A DNA stretch of 64,000 nt from G965212025 sp965212025 (GTDB lineage Bacteria; Pseudomonadota; Gammaproteobacteria; Poriferisulfidales; Oxydemutatoraceae). A model generated the notes under the pieces. That model did not search any database. It worked only from the letters and a program-made list of their open reading frames with translations, and had not been told where the DNA came from. Both the position numbers and the translations under genes were made by a program. Of this stretch, positions 53,907 through 63,600 are shown piece after piece (position 1 is the first letter of the stretch; each line of letters opens with the position of its first letter). Location of the stretch: assembly GCA_965212025.1 (NCBI GenBank), contig OZ243039.1, positions 1 to 64,000 on the forward strand, read 5' to 3'.

Positions 53907-55189
53907 TACAAAAAGCGCTTAAACGCCTCGGTGCCCCAGTACTGCGTCTTACCGCCCAGGCGTTGTTCTATCCTGAGCAGGCGATTGTATTTCGCCACGC
54001 GATCTGTTCTCGACAGGGAGCCTGCCTTGATCTGGCTGGCGCCAGTTGCCACAGCCAGATCGGCAATACAGACGTCTTCCGTTTCCCCGGAGCGGTGCGA
54101 AATGACACAGGAGTAGTCGTTGTCATGCGCCAGGCGGATTGCTGCGAGCGTTTCCGTCAAAGTCCCGATCTGGTTTGGCTTGATCAGGACAGCGTTGGCG
54201 ACCTTCTCCTTTATGCCCCGACGAATGATGTCGGGATTGGTCACAAACAGGTCATCTCCTACCAGCTGCAGGCGGTCACCCAACTTTTCCGTCATGAATT
54301 TCCAGTTTGCCCAGTCATCTTCTGCCAAGCCATCTTCAATAGACAAAATGGGATAGTCGTTCGACCATTTCTCAAAACGGGCCACCAGCTCTTCTCCCGA
54401 ATATTTACGGTTTTCAGACCGAAAGTGGTAACTGCCGTCGTAGAAAAGTTCCGAGCTGGCGGCGTCAATGGCAATGTACACATCTTTGCCGGCCTCGTAT
54501 GGGGTTCGCCCAATCGCTTCCAGCAAAAGCTCCAGAGCGGCGTCGTTGCTTTCCAGCCGCGGGGCAAACCCTCCTTCATCACCGACCGTGGTGCGAAACC
54601 CGCGCAAAACCAGAAGGCTGCGCAGAGAATAAAAAATCTCCGCGCCTACCCGCAGTGCCTCACTGATACTCTCGCTGCCGACCGGGACAATCATGAATTC
54701 CTGTATGTCCATGCTCTGGCTGGCATGCACGCCACCATTCAGGATATTGATCATCGGCACCGGCAGACTCAACGGTTTATCCCCGGCCAAACTTTGATAA
54801 AAGGGCAGATCCATTTCCATGGCGTGTGCCTTCGCTACTGCCAGAGAGACTCCCAACAGAGCGTTGCCGCCAAGCCGGGATTTGTTTTTTGTGCCATCAA
54901 GGTCAATCATCGTTCGGTCAATTTCTTCTTGCCTGGACACATCCATGCCCACCAAGGCTTGGAAAATCTCGGTTTCAATACTCTTGATTACGGATCGCAC
55001 TCCTTTGCCATGAAAGCGGTTGGGGTCGTTGTCGCGCTTCTCAACTGCTTCGTATGTTCCGGTGGATGCGCCAGACGGAACGGAGGCTCTGCCCATTGCA
55101 CCGGTGTCCGTGAAGACTTCGGCTTCAACGGTCGGGTCTCCGCGGGAGTCAAGAATCTCACGCGCCACAATTCTGGTAATTTTATGCAT
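53906..55189 (-). CDS. eno: Enolase
   Basis: Glycolytic enzyme converting 2-phosphoglycerate to phosphoenolpyruvate; also a degradosome part in E. coli. The 427-residue protein starts MHKITRIVAREILDSRGDPTVE, with VPSGASTGTYEA near 38, the catalytic Glu in GDEGGFAP near 205, SIEDGLAEDDW near 285, the catalytic Lys in VLIKPNQIGTLTE near 335 and SHRSGETED near 365. Its ATG overlaps the stop of a short chimeric ORF by 8 nt; before the local duplication it would have overlapped kdsA in the same way. Confidence 0.98.
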   Translation of the reverse strand: MHKITRIVAREILDSRGDPTVEAEVFTDTGAMGRASVPSGASTGTYEAVEKRDNDPNRFHGKGVRSVIKSIETEIFQALVGMDVSRQEEIDRTMIDLDGTKNKSRLGGNALLGVSLAVAKAHAMEMDLPFYQSLAGDKPLSLPVPMINILNGGVHASQSMDIQEFMIVPVGSESISEALRVGAEIFYSLRSLLVLRGFRTTVGDEGGFAPRLESNDAALELLLEAIGRTPYEAGKDVYIAIDAASSELFYDGSYHFRSENRKYSGEELVARFEKWSNDYPILSIEDGLAEDDWANWKFMTEKLGDRLQLVGDDLFVTNPDIIRRGIKEKVANAVLIKPNQIGTLTETLAAIRLAHDNDYSCVISHRSGETEDVCIADLAVATGASQIKAGSLSRTDRVAKYNRLLRIEQRLGGKTQYWGTEAFKRFL

Positions 55190-55394
55190 TCAGTTCGCTG
55201 CTCCGTTGGCTGGGGGGATTGAGTGACCAAGTCTCACGGCAGGCAATCTGCGGTTTCACGACTTCGTCGATGGCACGCAAGTCTTCCAGCACACGCCCGA
55301 TGGTCGCCATGGGAATGACGTTGGGACCATCACTCAAGGCTTTTCCGGGTGGGGATGTGTTTCCTAAAAACACAGCTCTGGTAATTTTATGCAT
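55182..55394 (-). other. Chimeric 70-aa ORF between kdsA and eno
   Basis: Begins with the eno start (MHKITR), then VFLGNTSPPG, then continues in frame as the kdsA C-terminus (KALSDGPNVIPMATIG to SSELNA). It overlaps kdsA by 8 nt at its start and eno by 8 nt at its stop (ATGCATAA both times). Product of the 205-bp duplication; translation is possible but not shown. Confidence 0.5.
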
Positions 55395-55591
55395 TCAGTT
55401 CGCTGCTCCGTTGGCTGAGAGGATTGAATGACCAAGTCTCACGGCAGGCAATCTGCGGTTTCACGACTTCGTCGATGGCACGCAAGTCTTCCAGCACACG
55501 CCCGATGGTCGCCATGGGAATGACGTTGGGACCATCACTCAAGGCTTTTTCCGGGTGGGGATGTGTTTCCATAAACACAGCGGCAACGCCG
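55182..55591. repeat. 205-bp direct duplication of the kdsA 3' end
   Basis: The stretch 55182-55386 repeats 55387-55591 with a 205-bp period (TTTATGCATTCAGTTCGCTG at 55181 and 55386). The copy nearer eno has changes such as GGCTGGGGGG for GGCTGAGAGG and a short altered stretch at its far end. Confidence 0.95.
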
Positions 55592-56289
55592 GTCGCGACA
55601 GCGGCTCTTGCCAGTGCCGGGGCAAACTTGGACTGTCCACCGGAAACCCCCTTCCCTGCTCCCGGCAGCTGCACCGAATGCGTTGCGTCAAAAACCACGG
55701 GACAACCCGTGGCACGCAATTCAACCAAAGAACGCATATCAACGACTAAATTATTGTAACCAAAGGAAAAACCTCTTTCACAAACCAGGATTTTATGGTT
55801 CCCGACCGCGTGTGCTTTTGCCACCACAGCTGGCATCTCTCCAGGAGAAAGAAACTGACCCTTCTTGATATTCACCGGCAACCCACAGGCAGCGACATTC
55901 TGGATGAAATTGGTTTGCCGACACAGGAAAGCGGGCGTCTGCAGGATATCAACCACCTCGGCAATTTCCGTAAGCGGTGAATCTTCGTGGACATCAGTCA
56001 GCACTGGCACGCCGACCTCTCTTTTTACTTTTTCCAGAATACGTAAGCCGCCTTCCACACCAGGACCACGGTAACTGCCCCCGGAAGACCGATTCGCCTT
56101 GTCAAAAGATGATTTATAGACAAAGGGCTGATTCAGTTTCTCGCACGTGTTCCGCAAAAATTCGGCGGTGCTTAAAGCCAGGCTCTCATTTTCGATCACG
56201 CAAGGCCCGGCAATGAGCACAAAAGGCAATTCCGGGCTGAAGTTCAAACCCGATACGCTGACAACTTCGTTAGACATTTTTGACATCAT
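55387..56289 (-). CDS. kdsA: 3-deoxy-D-manno-octulosonate 8-phosphate synthase
   Basis: Makes KDO-8-phosphate for the lipopolysaccharide inner core from PEP and arabinose-5-phosphate; shows a Gram-negative envelope. The 300-residue TIM-barrel protein has FVLIAGPCVIE near residue 24, YKSSFDKANRSS near 58, FLCRQTNFI near 121, ERGFSFGYNN near 168 and VFMETHPHPEKALSDGPN near 240. Slightly longer at the C-terminus than usual. Start may be 56289 or the third Met (56277). Its stop overlaps the chimeric ORF, and its 3' end is duplicated. Confidence 0.96.
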   Translation of the reverse strand: MMSKMSNEVVSVSGLNFSPELPFVLIAGPCVIENESLALSTAEFLRNTCEKLNQPFVYKSSFDKANRSSGGSYRGPGVEGGLRILEKVKREVGVPVLTDVHEDSPLTEIAEVVDILQTPAFLCRQTNFIQNVAACGLPVNIKKGQFLSPGEMPAVVAKAHAVGNHKILVCERGFSFGYNNLVVDMRSLVELRATGCPVVFDATHSVQLPGAGKGVSGGQSKFAPALARAAVATGVAAVFMETHPHPEKALSDGPNVIPMATIGRVLEDLRAIDEVVKPQIACRETWSFNPLSQRSSELNA

Positions 56290-56318
56290 CCTCGAATTGT
56301 TTTCCTGCCATCACTTCC

Positions 56319-57962
56319 TCAAGCACGGCTTCGATGCTTCCCTGCAGCACCCACAAACCCAAGAAACAAAGGATGCGCGTGGCTTAAACTGGACTGGAAC
56401 TCAGGGTGGAACTGGCAACCAATAAACCATGGGTGGTCTCCCAATTCTATAACCTCTACCAGGTCATCGGGAGACTTCCCGCTGACCCGCAGGCCGGCAG
56501 CGATCAGCATGTCCCGGTAACCATTATTCACTTCATAACGGTGGCGGTGGCGTTCACGAATCTCTGCTTTCCCATACAGTTCGCGCACAACAGAGTGCGG
56601 CTCAAGAAGACATTGCTGTGCGCCAAGCCGCATGGTGCCCCCCTTTTCGGAATCTTCACCTCGGTGTTCCGCGCTGCCATTCTGGTCAATCCATTCTGTC
56701 ACCAATGCCACTACCGGAGCTGTGGTTCTGTCCGTGAACTCCGTACTGTGGGCATCCGGCAAATCTGCCACATTACGGGCAAATTCAATCACTGCCACCT
56801 GCATCCCCAAGCAGATTCCCAAGTAAGGCACCTTGCGCTCCCGGGCATAGCGGGCGGCCAGAATCTTCCCTTCAATACTGCGTGACCCGAAACCTCCCGG
56901 AACCAGTACGGCATCAGCCGCGTCAAGGGCTCCGACACCCTGATGCTCCAGCACTTCGGCATCGATGTAATGCAGCCTGATACGGATTCCGGATTTCAGC
57001 CCCGCATGGTCGAGTGCCTCATTCAAGGACTTGTAGGCGTCCTGATTGCGGACGTATTTGCCAACAATGGCAATGTTCACGGCGTCTCCCTTCTGTGCCT
57101 TGCGCTCGGCAATGACTTTCTTCCAGCAACTGAGGTCGGCAGAACCGGCAATGTCTGCGAGCCCAAGCAGTTCAATCAGGCATTCATCAACTTTCTGCTC
57201 ATGAAAGTTCAGCGGGATGCAATACACATCGTCCACATCCGGAGCGCTAAAGACCGCGCTCACCGACACATTGGTAAACAGTGCTATTTTCTTTTTTTCG
57301 TCTGTGCTGAGTTCTCCATGAGAGGTTCGGCACAGCAACAAATTAGGCTGAATGCCAATGGAGCGTAACTCTTTGACAGAATGCTGCGTTGGTTTGGTCT
57401 TGTTTTCACCACTCGCTGAAACCCAAGGCACCAAGGTCAAATGCACGAACACGCATTCCTTGTGTCTCTCGACCCACAACTGGCGAATCGCCTCCAAAAA
57501 CGGCAAAGACTCAATATCACCTACTGTCCCGCCAATTTCCACCAAAGCAATGTCAACATCTCCGGCACCTTCAAAAATGGCTTGCTTGATTTCATTGGTG
57601 ACGTGGGGAATCACTTGACAGGTGCTGCCCAGAAATTCCCCTTTGCGCTCGCGCCCGATGACCCGCTCATAGATCTGACCGGCGGTGTGGTTGTTAAGTT
57701 TGCTGGTCAAAACATTCACAAAGCGTTCGTAATGCCCGAGGTCCAGGTCTGTTTCTGCGCCATCCTCGGTGACAAAGACCTCCCCGTGTTGAAAAGGGTT
57801 CATCGTCCCGGGATCAACGTTGAGGTAAGGGTCAAGTTTCGTCAAGCTGACCTTGAAGCCGCGAGCCTCAAGAATCGCCCCGATGGAAGCGCACGCAACC
57901 CCTTTACCGAGTGATGACACCACTCCACCGGTAACAAAAATAAAACGTGGCGGGTTGTTCAT
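56319..57962 (-). CDS. pyrG: CTP synthase
   Basis: Makes CTP from UTP, ATP and glutamine. N-terminal amidoligase domain: FIFVTGGVVSSLGKGV at residue 7, KLDPYLNVDPGTMNPFQHGEVFV near 40-60. C-terminal glutamine amidotransferase: PGGFGSRSIEGK near 350, the nucleophile Cys in YLGICLGMQVAV near 378 and the His/Glu in GCQFHPEFQS near 515. 547 residues, normal. ATG at 57962 overlaps the tilS stop (ATGA). Followed by kdsA after about 29 nt. Confidence 0.98.
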   Translation of the reverse strand: MNNPPRFIFVTGGVVSSLGKGVACASIGAILEARGFKVSLTKLDPYLNVDPGTMNPFQHGEVFVTEDGAETDLDLGHYERFVNVLTSKLNNHTAGQIYERVIGRERKGEFLGSTCQVIPHVTNEIKQAIFEGAGDVDIALVEIGGTVGDIESLPFLEAIRQLWVERHKECVFVHLTLVPWVSASGENKTKPTQHSVKELRSIGIQPNLLLCRTSHGELSTDEKKKIALFTNVSVSAVFSAPDVDDVYCIPLNFHEQKVDECLIELLGLADIAGSADLSCWKKVIAERKAQKGDAVNIAIVGKYVRNQDAYKSLNEALDHAGLKSGIRIRLHYIDAEVLEHQGVGALDAADAVLVPGGFGSRSIEGKILAARYARERKVPYLGICLGMQVAVIEFARNVADLPDAHSTEFTDRTTAPVVALVTEWIDQNGSAEHRGEDSEKGGTMRLGAQQCLLEPHSVVRELYGKAEIRERHRHRYEVNNGYRDMLIAAGLRVSGKSPDDLVEVIELGDHPWFIGCQFHPEFQSSLSHAHPLFLGFVGAAGKHRSRA

Positions 57963-59272
57963 GGTGCCACTTCCCGCTGCGCGTACGATTTGACCCCCCA
58001 AATCAGTACCAAGTCGTCGTTCTTATAGACCAGAGGAATGTTCCAACGACGCCAGGGAGGAACTCCCAGCTCTTGAAATATTTTCTTCAAACACTTATGT
58101 ATTCCTTTGTTATAAGATACCTTTTCTCCACCAGACCTAAGCCGAACCTCAAAAGCAGCCCGGCAATCAAGACCTGGGCATTGTGCCTCTAATTCTGCCC
58201 GCTGCAGGGTCTGTCCCGTTTCCGAAATATGCAAATCCTCTCCCACCGGCCACGTCCAATGCAATCCTTTGGCACAAGTCAGGTCATCCTGAAGCGCATA
58301 CAAAAGACCGCGATAATGGCGCACCTGTCCCCGACCTTTCGCCCAGCGAACCTCGGCACCGGCAGGTGCCTGTGTTGCCGCAAAAAACATCCGCCGCAAA
58401 TGCTCAATTTGCCGGTATTGCATGCCCGGCAGCTTCCGGTGCACCAGCCACTGCCTGACAATAATGCGCTGCACTGCCGCAGAGTGTCGGGTGCAGGACT
58501 GAACTTTCAGCGTTCCGTCCGGATTTTCGCAATCCTTCAGCAACAACTGCGCGTATTCCCGCACCACGTCCGCCAAATCACCAAAATGATGCGCCGTACG
58601 TGCCAGGGTTTTGTCCCACGCTGGCCATTGCCGCTTGAAATGAGGAGCCAGCCGCTGCCGCAAATAACTCCGGTCCAGCGCCAAATCCTGATTCGCGGGG
58701 TCTTCCAGCCACTGCACACCGCACGACAGGAGATGCTCCCGGATAACAGCTTTTCCAATGCCGAGCATGGGTCGCCCCAAAAATCCTTTCGCGAAAGCCA
58801 CCCATTCCGGCATACCACGCAAACCATCCGGCCCAGCTCCACGGAACAACTGCAAAAGCACCGTTTCCGCCTGATCCAGCAAGTGGTGCGCGGTCAACAG
58901 CAACTCGACAGGGCGCAGCTCCCGGGCAAAAGCCTGGTAGCGAACACGACGGGCAAAGGCTTCCGGGCTTTCCGCCTTTTCCCGTTTCTCCCCAACCACA
59001 ATCCGACTGAATTCAACGCCATAGTTACGGGCATTTTGCCGACAAAACGCTTCCCATTGCCCCGCGTCTTTGTGTATCTGATGGTTGACATGAATCAGGC
59101 GCAGAGGCAACGGCGAAAAGCACTCGGAAGTCACCAAGGCATCAGCAAGCGCCAACGAATCCCCGCCACCGCTGTAAGCCACGGCGACACCGCCAAAGCG
59201 ATGCTGAGACTGCCAAAGCGAAGCCTTGTCTTGCAGCAGTGCCGTTAATTGCGTCATCAGATTTTTCAGCAC
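57959..59272 (-). CDS. tilS: tRNA(Ile)-lysidine synthase
   Basis: Modifies C34 of the CAU-anticodon tRNA-Ile to lysidine so that it reads AUA, the codon that also appears to start infC here. The 437-residue protein has the PP-loop VAYSGGGDSLALADAL at residue 30, HVNHQIHKDA near 71, LLTAHHLLDQAETVLLQLFRGAGPDGLRG near 125 (in part) and a C-terminal TilS substrate-binding domain (GGEKVSYNKGIHKCLKKIFQ). Start either GTG at 59272 or ATG at 59257. Upstream neighbour accA is 246 nt away. Confidence 0.95.
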   Translation of the reverse strand: MLKNLMTQLTALLQDKASLWQSQHRFGGVAVAYSGGGDSLALADALVTSECFSPLPLRLIHVNHQIHKDAGQWEAFCRQNARNYGVEFSRIVVGEKREKAESPEAFARRVRYQAFARELRPVELLLTAHHLLDQAETVLLQLFRGAGPDGLRGMPEWVAFAKGFLGRPMLGIGKAVIREHLLSCGVQWLEDPANQDLALDRSYLRQRLAPHFKRQWPAWDKTLARTAHHFGDLADVVREYAQLLLKDCENPDGTLKVQSCTRHSAAVQRIIVRQWLVHRKLPGMQYRQIEHLRRMFFAATQAPAGAEVRWAKGRGQVRHYRGLLYALQDDLTCAKGLHWTWPVGEDLHISETGQTLQRAELEAQCPGLDCRAAFEVRLRSGGEKVSYNKGIHKCLKKIFQELGVPPWRRWNIPLVYKNDDLVLIWGVKSYAQREVAP

Positions 59273-59287
59273 CCGCCCCGCCGCTCA

Positions 59288-59317
59288 GTCATTGGCGGTC
59301 ATTGGCAGTCATTGGCA
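59288..59317. repeat. Three 10-bp tandem repeats
   Basis: GTCATTGGCG, GTCATTGGCA, GTCATTGGCA follow each other directly between accA and tilS. The rest of 59318-59518 shows no gene. Confidence 0.85.
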
Positions 59318-59518
59318 CGAAGCATGTCGCGCAGCCAGAACCCTTTCCTGTCCACCGTTTCCCCTTCCTCCAGGATCACATCCCCCGCCTTCACCGTGAC
59401 CATCCTGAACAGAGGCAGGAAAAACGCGAAGGGAATCAACGACAGACGCCAGAACAATCAAGCTCCCAGGCAACCACGATCCACGGGAATGGCGAGTGGC
59501 AAGGAACGCACACAAACT

Positions 59519-60475
59519 TCAAGACTCCTCATAAATCCCGATTCCCATCAATTTTTCGTAGCGCAGCTGGAGCAGATAATCCAGCTCAATCCCGTTCAGC
59601 TTCTTCAGGTGTGCCGCAAGCCGTTTGCCCACAGCCGCACAAGCCTTGGGCAAATCACGATGTGCCCCGCCCAAAGGCTCCGGAACAATATCGTCTATCA
59701 AGCCGAGTTTCTTGATCTCTTGCGCAGTGATGCCCAAGGTTTTGGCAGCCTGCTCGGTCATGGCGGTATCCTTCCACAAAATTGAGGCGCAACCTTCCGG
59801 CGAGATAACCGAGTAAACGGCGAATTGCATCATCAAAACCCGATCTGCAACCCCAATCGCCAACGCCCCGCCTGAGCCTCCCTCACCGATGACCACGCTG
59901 ATGATCGGAGTCCGCAACCCTGCCATTAGTTGCAAATTTGTGGCTATTGCCTCGCTTTGCCCCCTCTCCTCCGCAGCCACACCGGGATAGGCACCCGGAG
60001 TATCAATGAACGTCAGGACAGGCAAGCTGAAGCACTCGGCGAGCTTAAAAATTCTTCGGGCTTTTCGATAGCCTTCAGGCATGCTCATGCCAAAATTCCG
60101 CTTGATGTTCTCCTCAGTGTCGCTACCCTTCTGCTGCCCAACTATTGCAACAGGCATGTCATTGAAACGCCCAATGCCAGCCACCATGGAAGCATCGTCG
60201 GCAAACTGCCGGTCACCGTGCAGTTCTTCAAAGTTGGTAAACAACCTGTTGATGTAATCCAGAGTGCGCGGGCGTGAGCGGTGCCGTGCAAGTTGCATAA
60301 TTTGCCAGGCATTCAGGTTTGCGTACACATTTTCTTTCAGCTTGTCGCATTCCTTCTGCAGACGGTCCATTTCCTTATCGACGTCCAGTTTGTCGTTCGA
60401 GTCCGTAATATCGCGCAACTGGCTGATTTTGGTCTCCAGTTCCACGATTGGTTTTTCAAAATCCAGATGATCCAT
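59519..60475 (-). CDS. accA: Acetyl-CoA carboxylase carboxyltransferase alpha subunit
   Basis: With AccD transfers carboxyl from biotin to acetyl-CoA, the first step of fatty-acid synthesis. The 318-residue crotonase-fold protein has the N-terminal helices (LDFEKPIVELETKISQLRD), RSRPRTLDYINRLFTNFEELHGDR near 67, FGMSMPEGYRKARR near 130, FIDTPGAYPGVAAEERGQSEAIA near 160 and GEGGSGGALAIGVAD near 202. Normal length. dnaE-accA-tilS order as in Pseudomonas. Confidence 0.97.
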   Translation of the reverse strand: MDHLDFEKPIVELETKISQLRDITDSNDKLDVDKEMDRLQKECDKLKENVYANLNAWQIMQLARHRSRPRTLDYINRLFTNFEELHGDRQFADDASMVAGIGRFNDMPVAIVGQQKGSDTEENIKRNFGMSMPEGYRKARRIFKLAECFSLPVLTFIDTPGAYPGVAAEERGQSEAIATNLQLMAGLRTPIISVVIGEGGSGGALAIGVADRVLMMQFAVYSVISPEGCASILWKDTAMTEQAAKTLGITAQEIKKLGLIDDIVPEPLGGAHRDLPKACAAVGKRLAAHLKKLNGIELDYLLQLRYEKLMGIGIYEES

Positions 60476-60638
60476 CAGATTGTTTTTCCCGGTTTAAGCA
60501 AACCTCTTTGCGATTTCCGCAGTACTGACGGCGAAAGTACCTGACCCGGCTCTTATAAGCCCCGACACTGCACACAAAGCCCGAAAACCCGGTTTATTTG
60601 CGTTCATCGCCGGAAACAACGCGAAACGGTGACTTCTG

Positions 60639-63600
60639 TTACGCGCCCAAGTGCCGTGGATACTTCAATGATACTTTTTCAACGGCGCGAATGTTGCGTA
60701 GTTCGCACAGCAGTTCCTCGCAAGGCTGCACCCGCCAGCTTTCCCCCAGATCCAGGAGCACTTCAGCTGCTTCTGTCCGTAGCTTGCACCGCAGCTTCTT
60801 CCCTTCTTGCCCAGTGGTGGAAAACCGCCGCAAGACTTCTTGCAGGTCTTTGGAAAAATCAGAGAAGTCAGAAAATTCGCCATCCCCCCGAACTTCAACC
60901 CATACACTTTCCCCGTATTTTCTACGGACACCCGTTAAGCTATGCACGCCTTTCGCCCTCAGGTTTCGCCTGAAGGCACCGTCTGTTGACAAAAACCCGG
61001 TTTCCACGACCAGAATTTCGGACGGTGCAAAAAGCGTCTCATTGTCCAGGTACAGTTCCTCCGGGATTTCAATGTCCATCTGTCCTGTCGAATCATCCAG
61101 CTTTAGCAGGTAAACCGTGCTTCTGTCACCTTCCACCCTGCCCGGCCTGCCCACGACTATGCCAAGCAGCATGGGAGGAAGTTCCATGACAACTTCCTCC
61201 GCACTCCTGCGCGCCATGTCATAAAAAGTATGTCTCATCAGTTTCTGGCGTTCGTACGAACCCAGCGCTTTCACCGGGTGGTATTGCCAAAGAAACCCCA
61301 AGGCTTTCGCTTCCATTTTTCCAAGTTCCGAATACGACGGCTCGGGCACACTCTTCGAATTGCGCGGGCGAGACTGCCGGGCATCTTCTGCACCAAACAT
61401 GTCCGACTGCCCGTTGTTCAGGTCTTTAACCTGCTGCGAGGCAAGCCCGTACTCGTATGGCATATCGACCAGTAATTGCGCACGGTTTGACTCAAATACA
61501 TCCAGGGCACCAGCCAAGCTCAGAGTTCCCAGTGTGGCAGCTCGATCCAGGAAACCACGGGTGCGCAGGCAGAAATCGCGAAGACTGGCGAAGTCCCCGT
61601 TTTTCTCACGCTCATCAACCAGTTTCTGCATGACATCATTGCCCACATTGCGAATGCAACCGAGACCATAAAGAACCGTGCGCTCATCAAGCGAGGAAAA
61701 ACCAACGAGACTGCGATTGACGTCTGGAGGCTCAAGCACAATGCCCAAACTGCCGCATTCATAAATCAATTCCAAAAGGCGGGACGAGTCGGTCGTGGTC
61801 GTCATCAAAGACGCCATATAGGCCGCAGTGTGGTGAGCCTTCAGCCATGCCGTACGGTAAGACACCAAAGCGTAGGCAACGGAATGCGACTTGTTGAAGC
61901 CGTACTGTGCGAACTTCTCCATCAACTCGAAAATCTTTACTGCCTTGGTTTGGTTTATCCCACGTTCAACCGCAGACTCCACGAACTGCTTCCGCTGTTT
62001 TCTCATCACGTCCTTCTTTTTCTTGCCCATGGCGCTGCGCAAGACATCCGCCTGCCCGAGACTGAAACCGGCAAGCCTCTGGGCAATCTCCATCACCTGT
62101 TCCTGATAGACAATCACGCCGTAAGTGTCTTTAAGAATCGGCTTCAGGGTCTTGTGCAGGTAATTAATTTTCCCCCCATGCTTGCCACGCACAAAGCTGT
62201 CGATCATGCCTCTTTCACCCAGCGGACCTGGCCGAAAAAGGGCAAGCAAGGCAACCAGGTCGTCAAAGCAATCGGGCCTGATCCGCTTCGCCAATTGCTG
62301 AATGCCCGGCGATTCCAACTGGAAAATACCTGCGGTTCGCCCCGAACTCAGCAGGCGGTAAACCTGTGCATCGTCAACAGGAAGAGCCGTGAGGTCGATC
62401 TGTGTTCCTTTCTGTTTGGCGACCATGGCCACCGTTCTGTTGAGCACAGTCAGCGTCTTCAAGCCAAGGAAATCAAACTTCACCAAGCCAATTGCCTCCG
62501 CATCGTTCATATCCAGATGAGTCGCGACACCCGTGCCGCCACGCTCACAGTAAAGCGCCGTGTAATGGGTCAGAGGTTCCGGCGCAATGATCACGCCCCC
62601 CGCATGCCTGGCAGGGTTACGAACCAAACCTTCGAGCATGAGTCCATAATCGAAAATCTCCTTGACGGTCTGCTCTGCTTCGGCGTCGCTGGGGTTCATC
62701 AGCTTTCCCAATTCAGGAGACTTGGCAAGCGCGTCTTTCAACTTGATGTTGAGCTGGGCGGGAACCAATTTTGCGATCCGGTCCACCTGCGGATAGGGAT
62801 AGCCCAGAACCCGCCCCACATCGCGCACGACCGCTCTTGCGGCCAAGGTGTCAAAAGTAATGATCTGGCTCACATGATCCTGCCCGTAACGGTCAACCAC
62901 GTACTCAATGACCCGGTCACGCTGATCCATACAAAAGTCCACATCAATATCCGGAGGCGAAATTCTTTCCAGGTTCAAAAACCTCTCGAACAGCAACTTG
63001 TGCGGCAAAGGATCGACCTCGGTAATTTTCACAAGAAAAGCGACCAGAGAACCCGCGCTGGAACCACGGCCTGGCCCTACCGGAATACCCCGCTGCTTCG
63101 CCCACTGCACGAAATCAGAAACAATCAGAAAGTAGCTGGAAAAACCTGTCTGCGCTATGACTTCCAGTTCGTGCGCCATGCGCTGCTCATACTCTTCCCG
63201 CTTCCCTTCCCGGGTACGCAAAAAGATATCCAGCCCTTTCCTCGCTTCTTCCCGCAAATGCAACTCAGCGTCCTTATCCGCATGAGTCGAGAGCTTCGGC
63301 AGCAAAACACGGCCAAAGTCCATGCGGAAAGTGCAACGTTTGGCAATCTCCACGGTGTTTTCAATGGCCTCCGGATAGTCGTGAAACAGCGAAAGCATCT
63401 CTTCGGGAGTTTTCAGATATTGTTCGGCAACGTGAGTCTGCAAGCGCTTTTGGTCTGCGAGCTGATCACGCCTGGCGATGCAGACACGCACCTCATGAGC
63501 CAAAAAATCGCTTTTGTCCAGAAAGCACACCTCGTTGGTGGCGACAATCGGAAGCCCCTCGGAAGCGGCGAGAGCACAGGCGTTTTCCAGATACGCCTCC

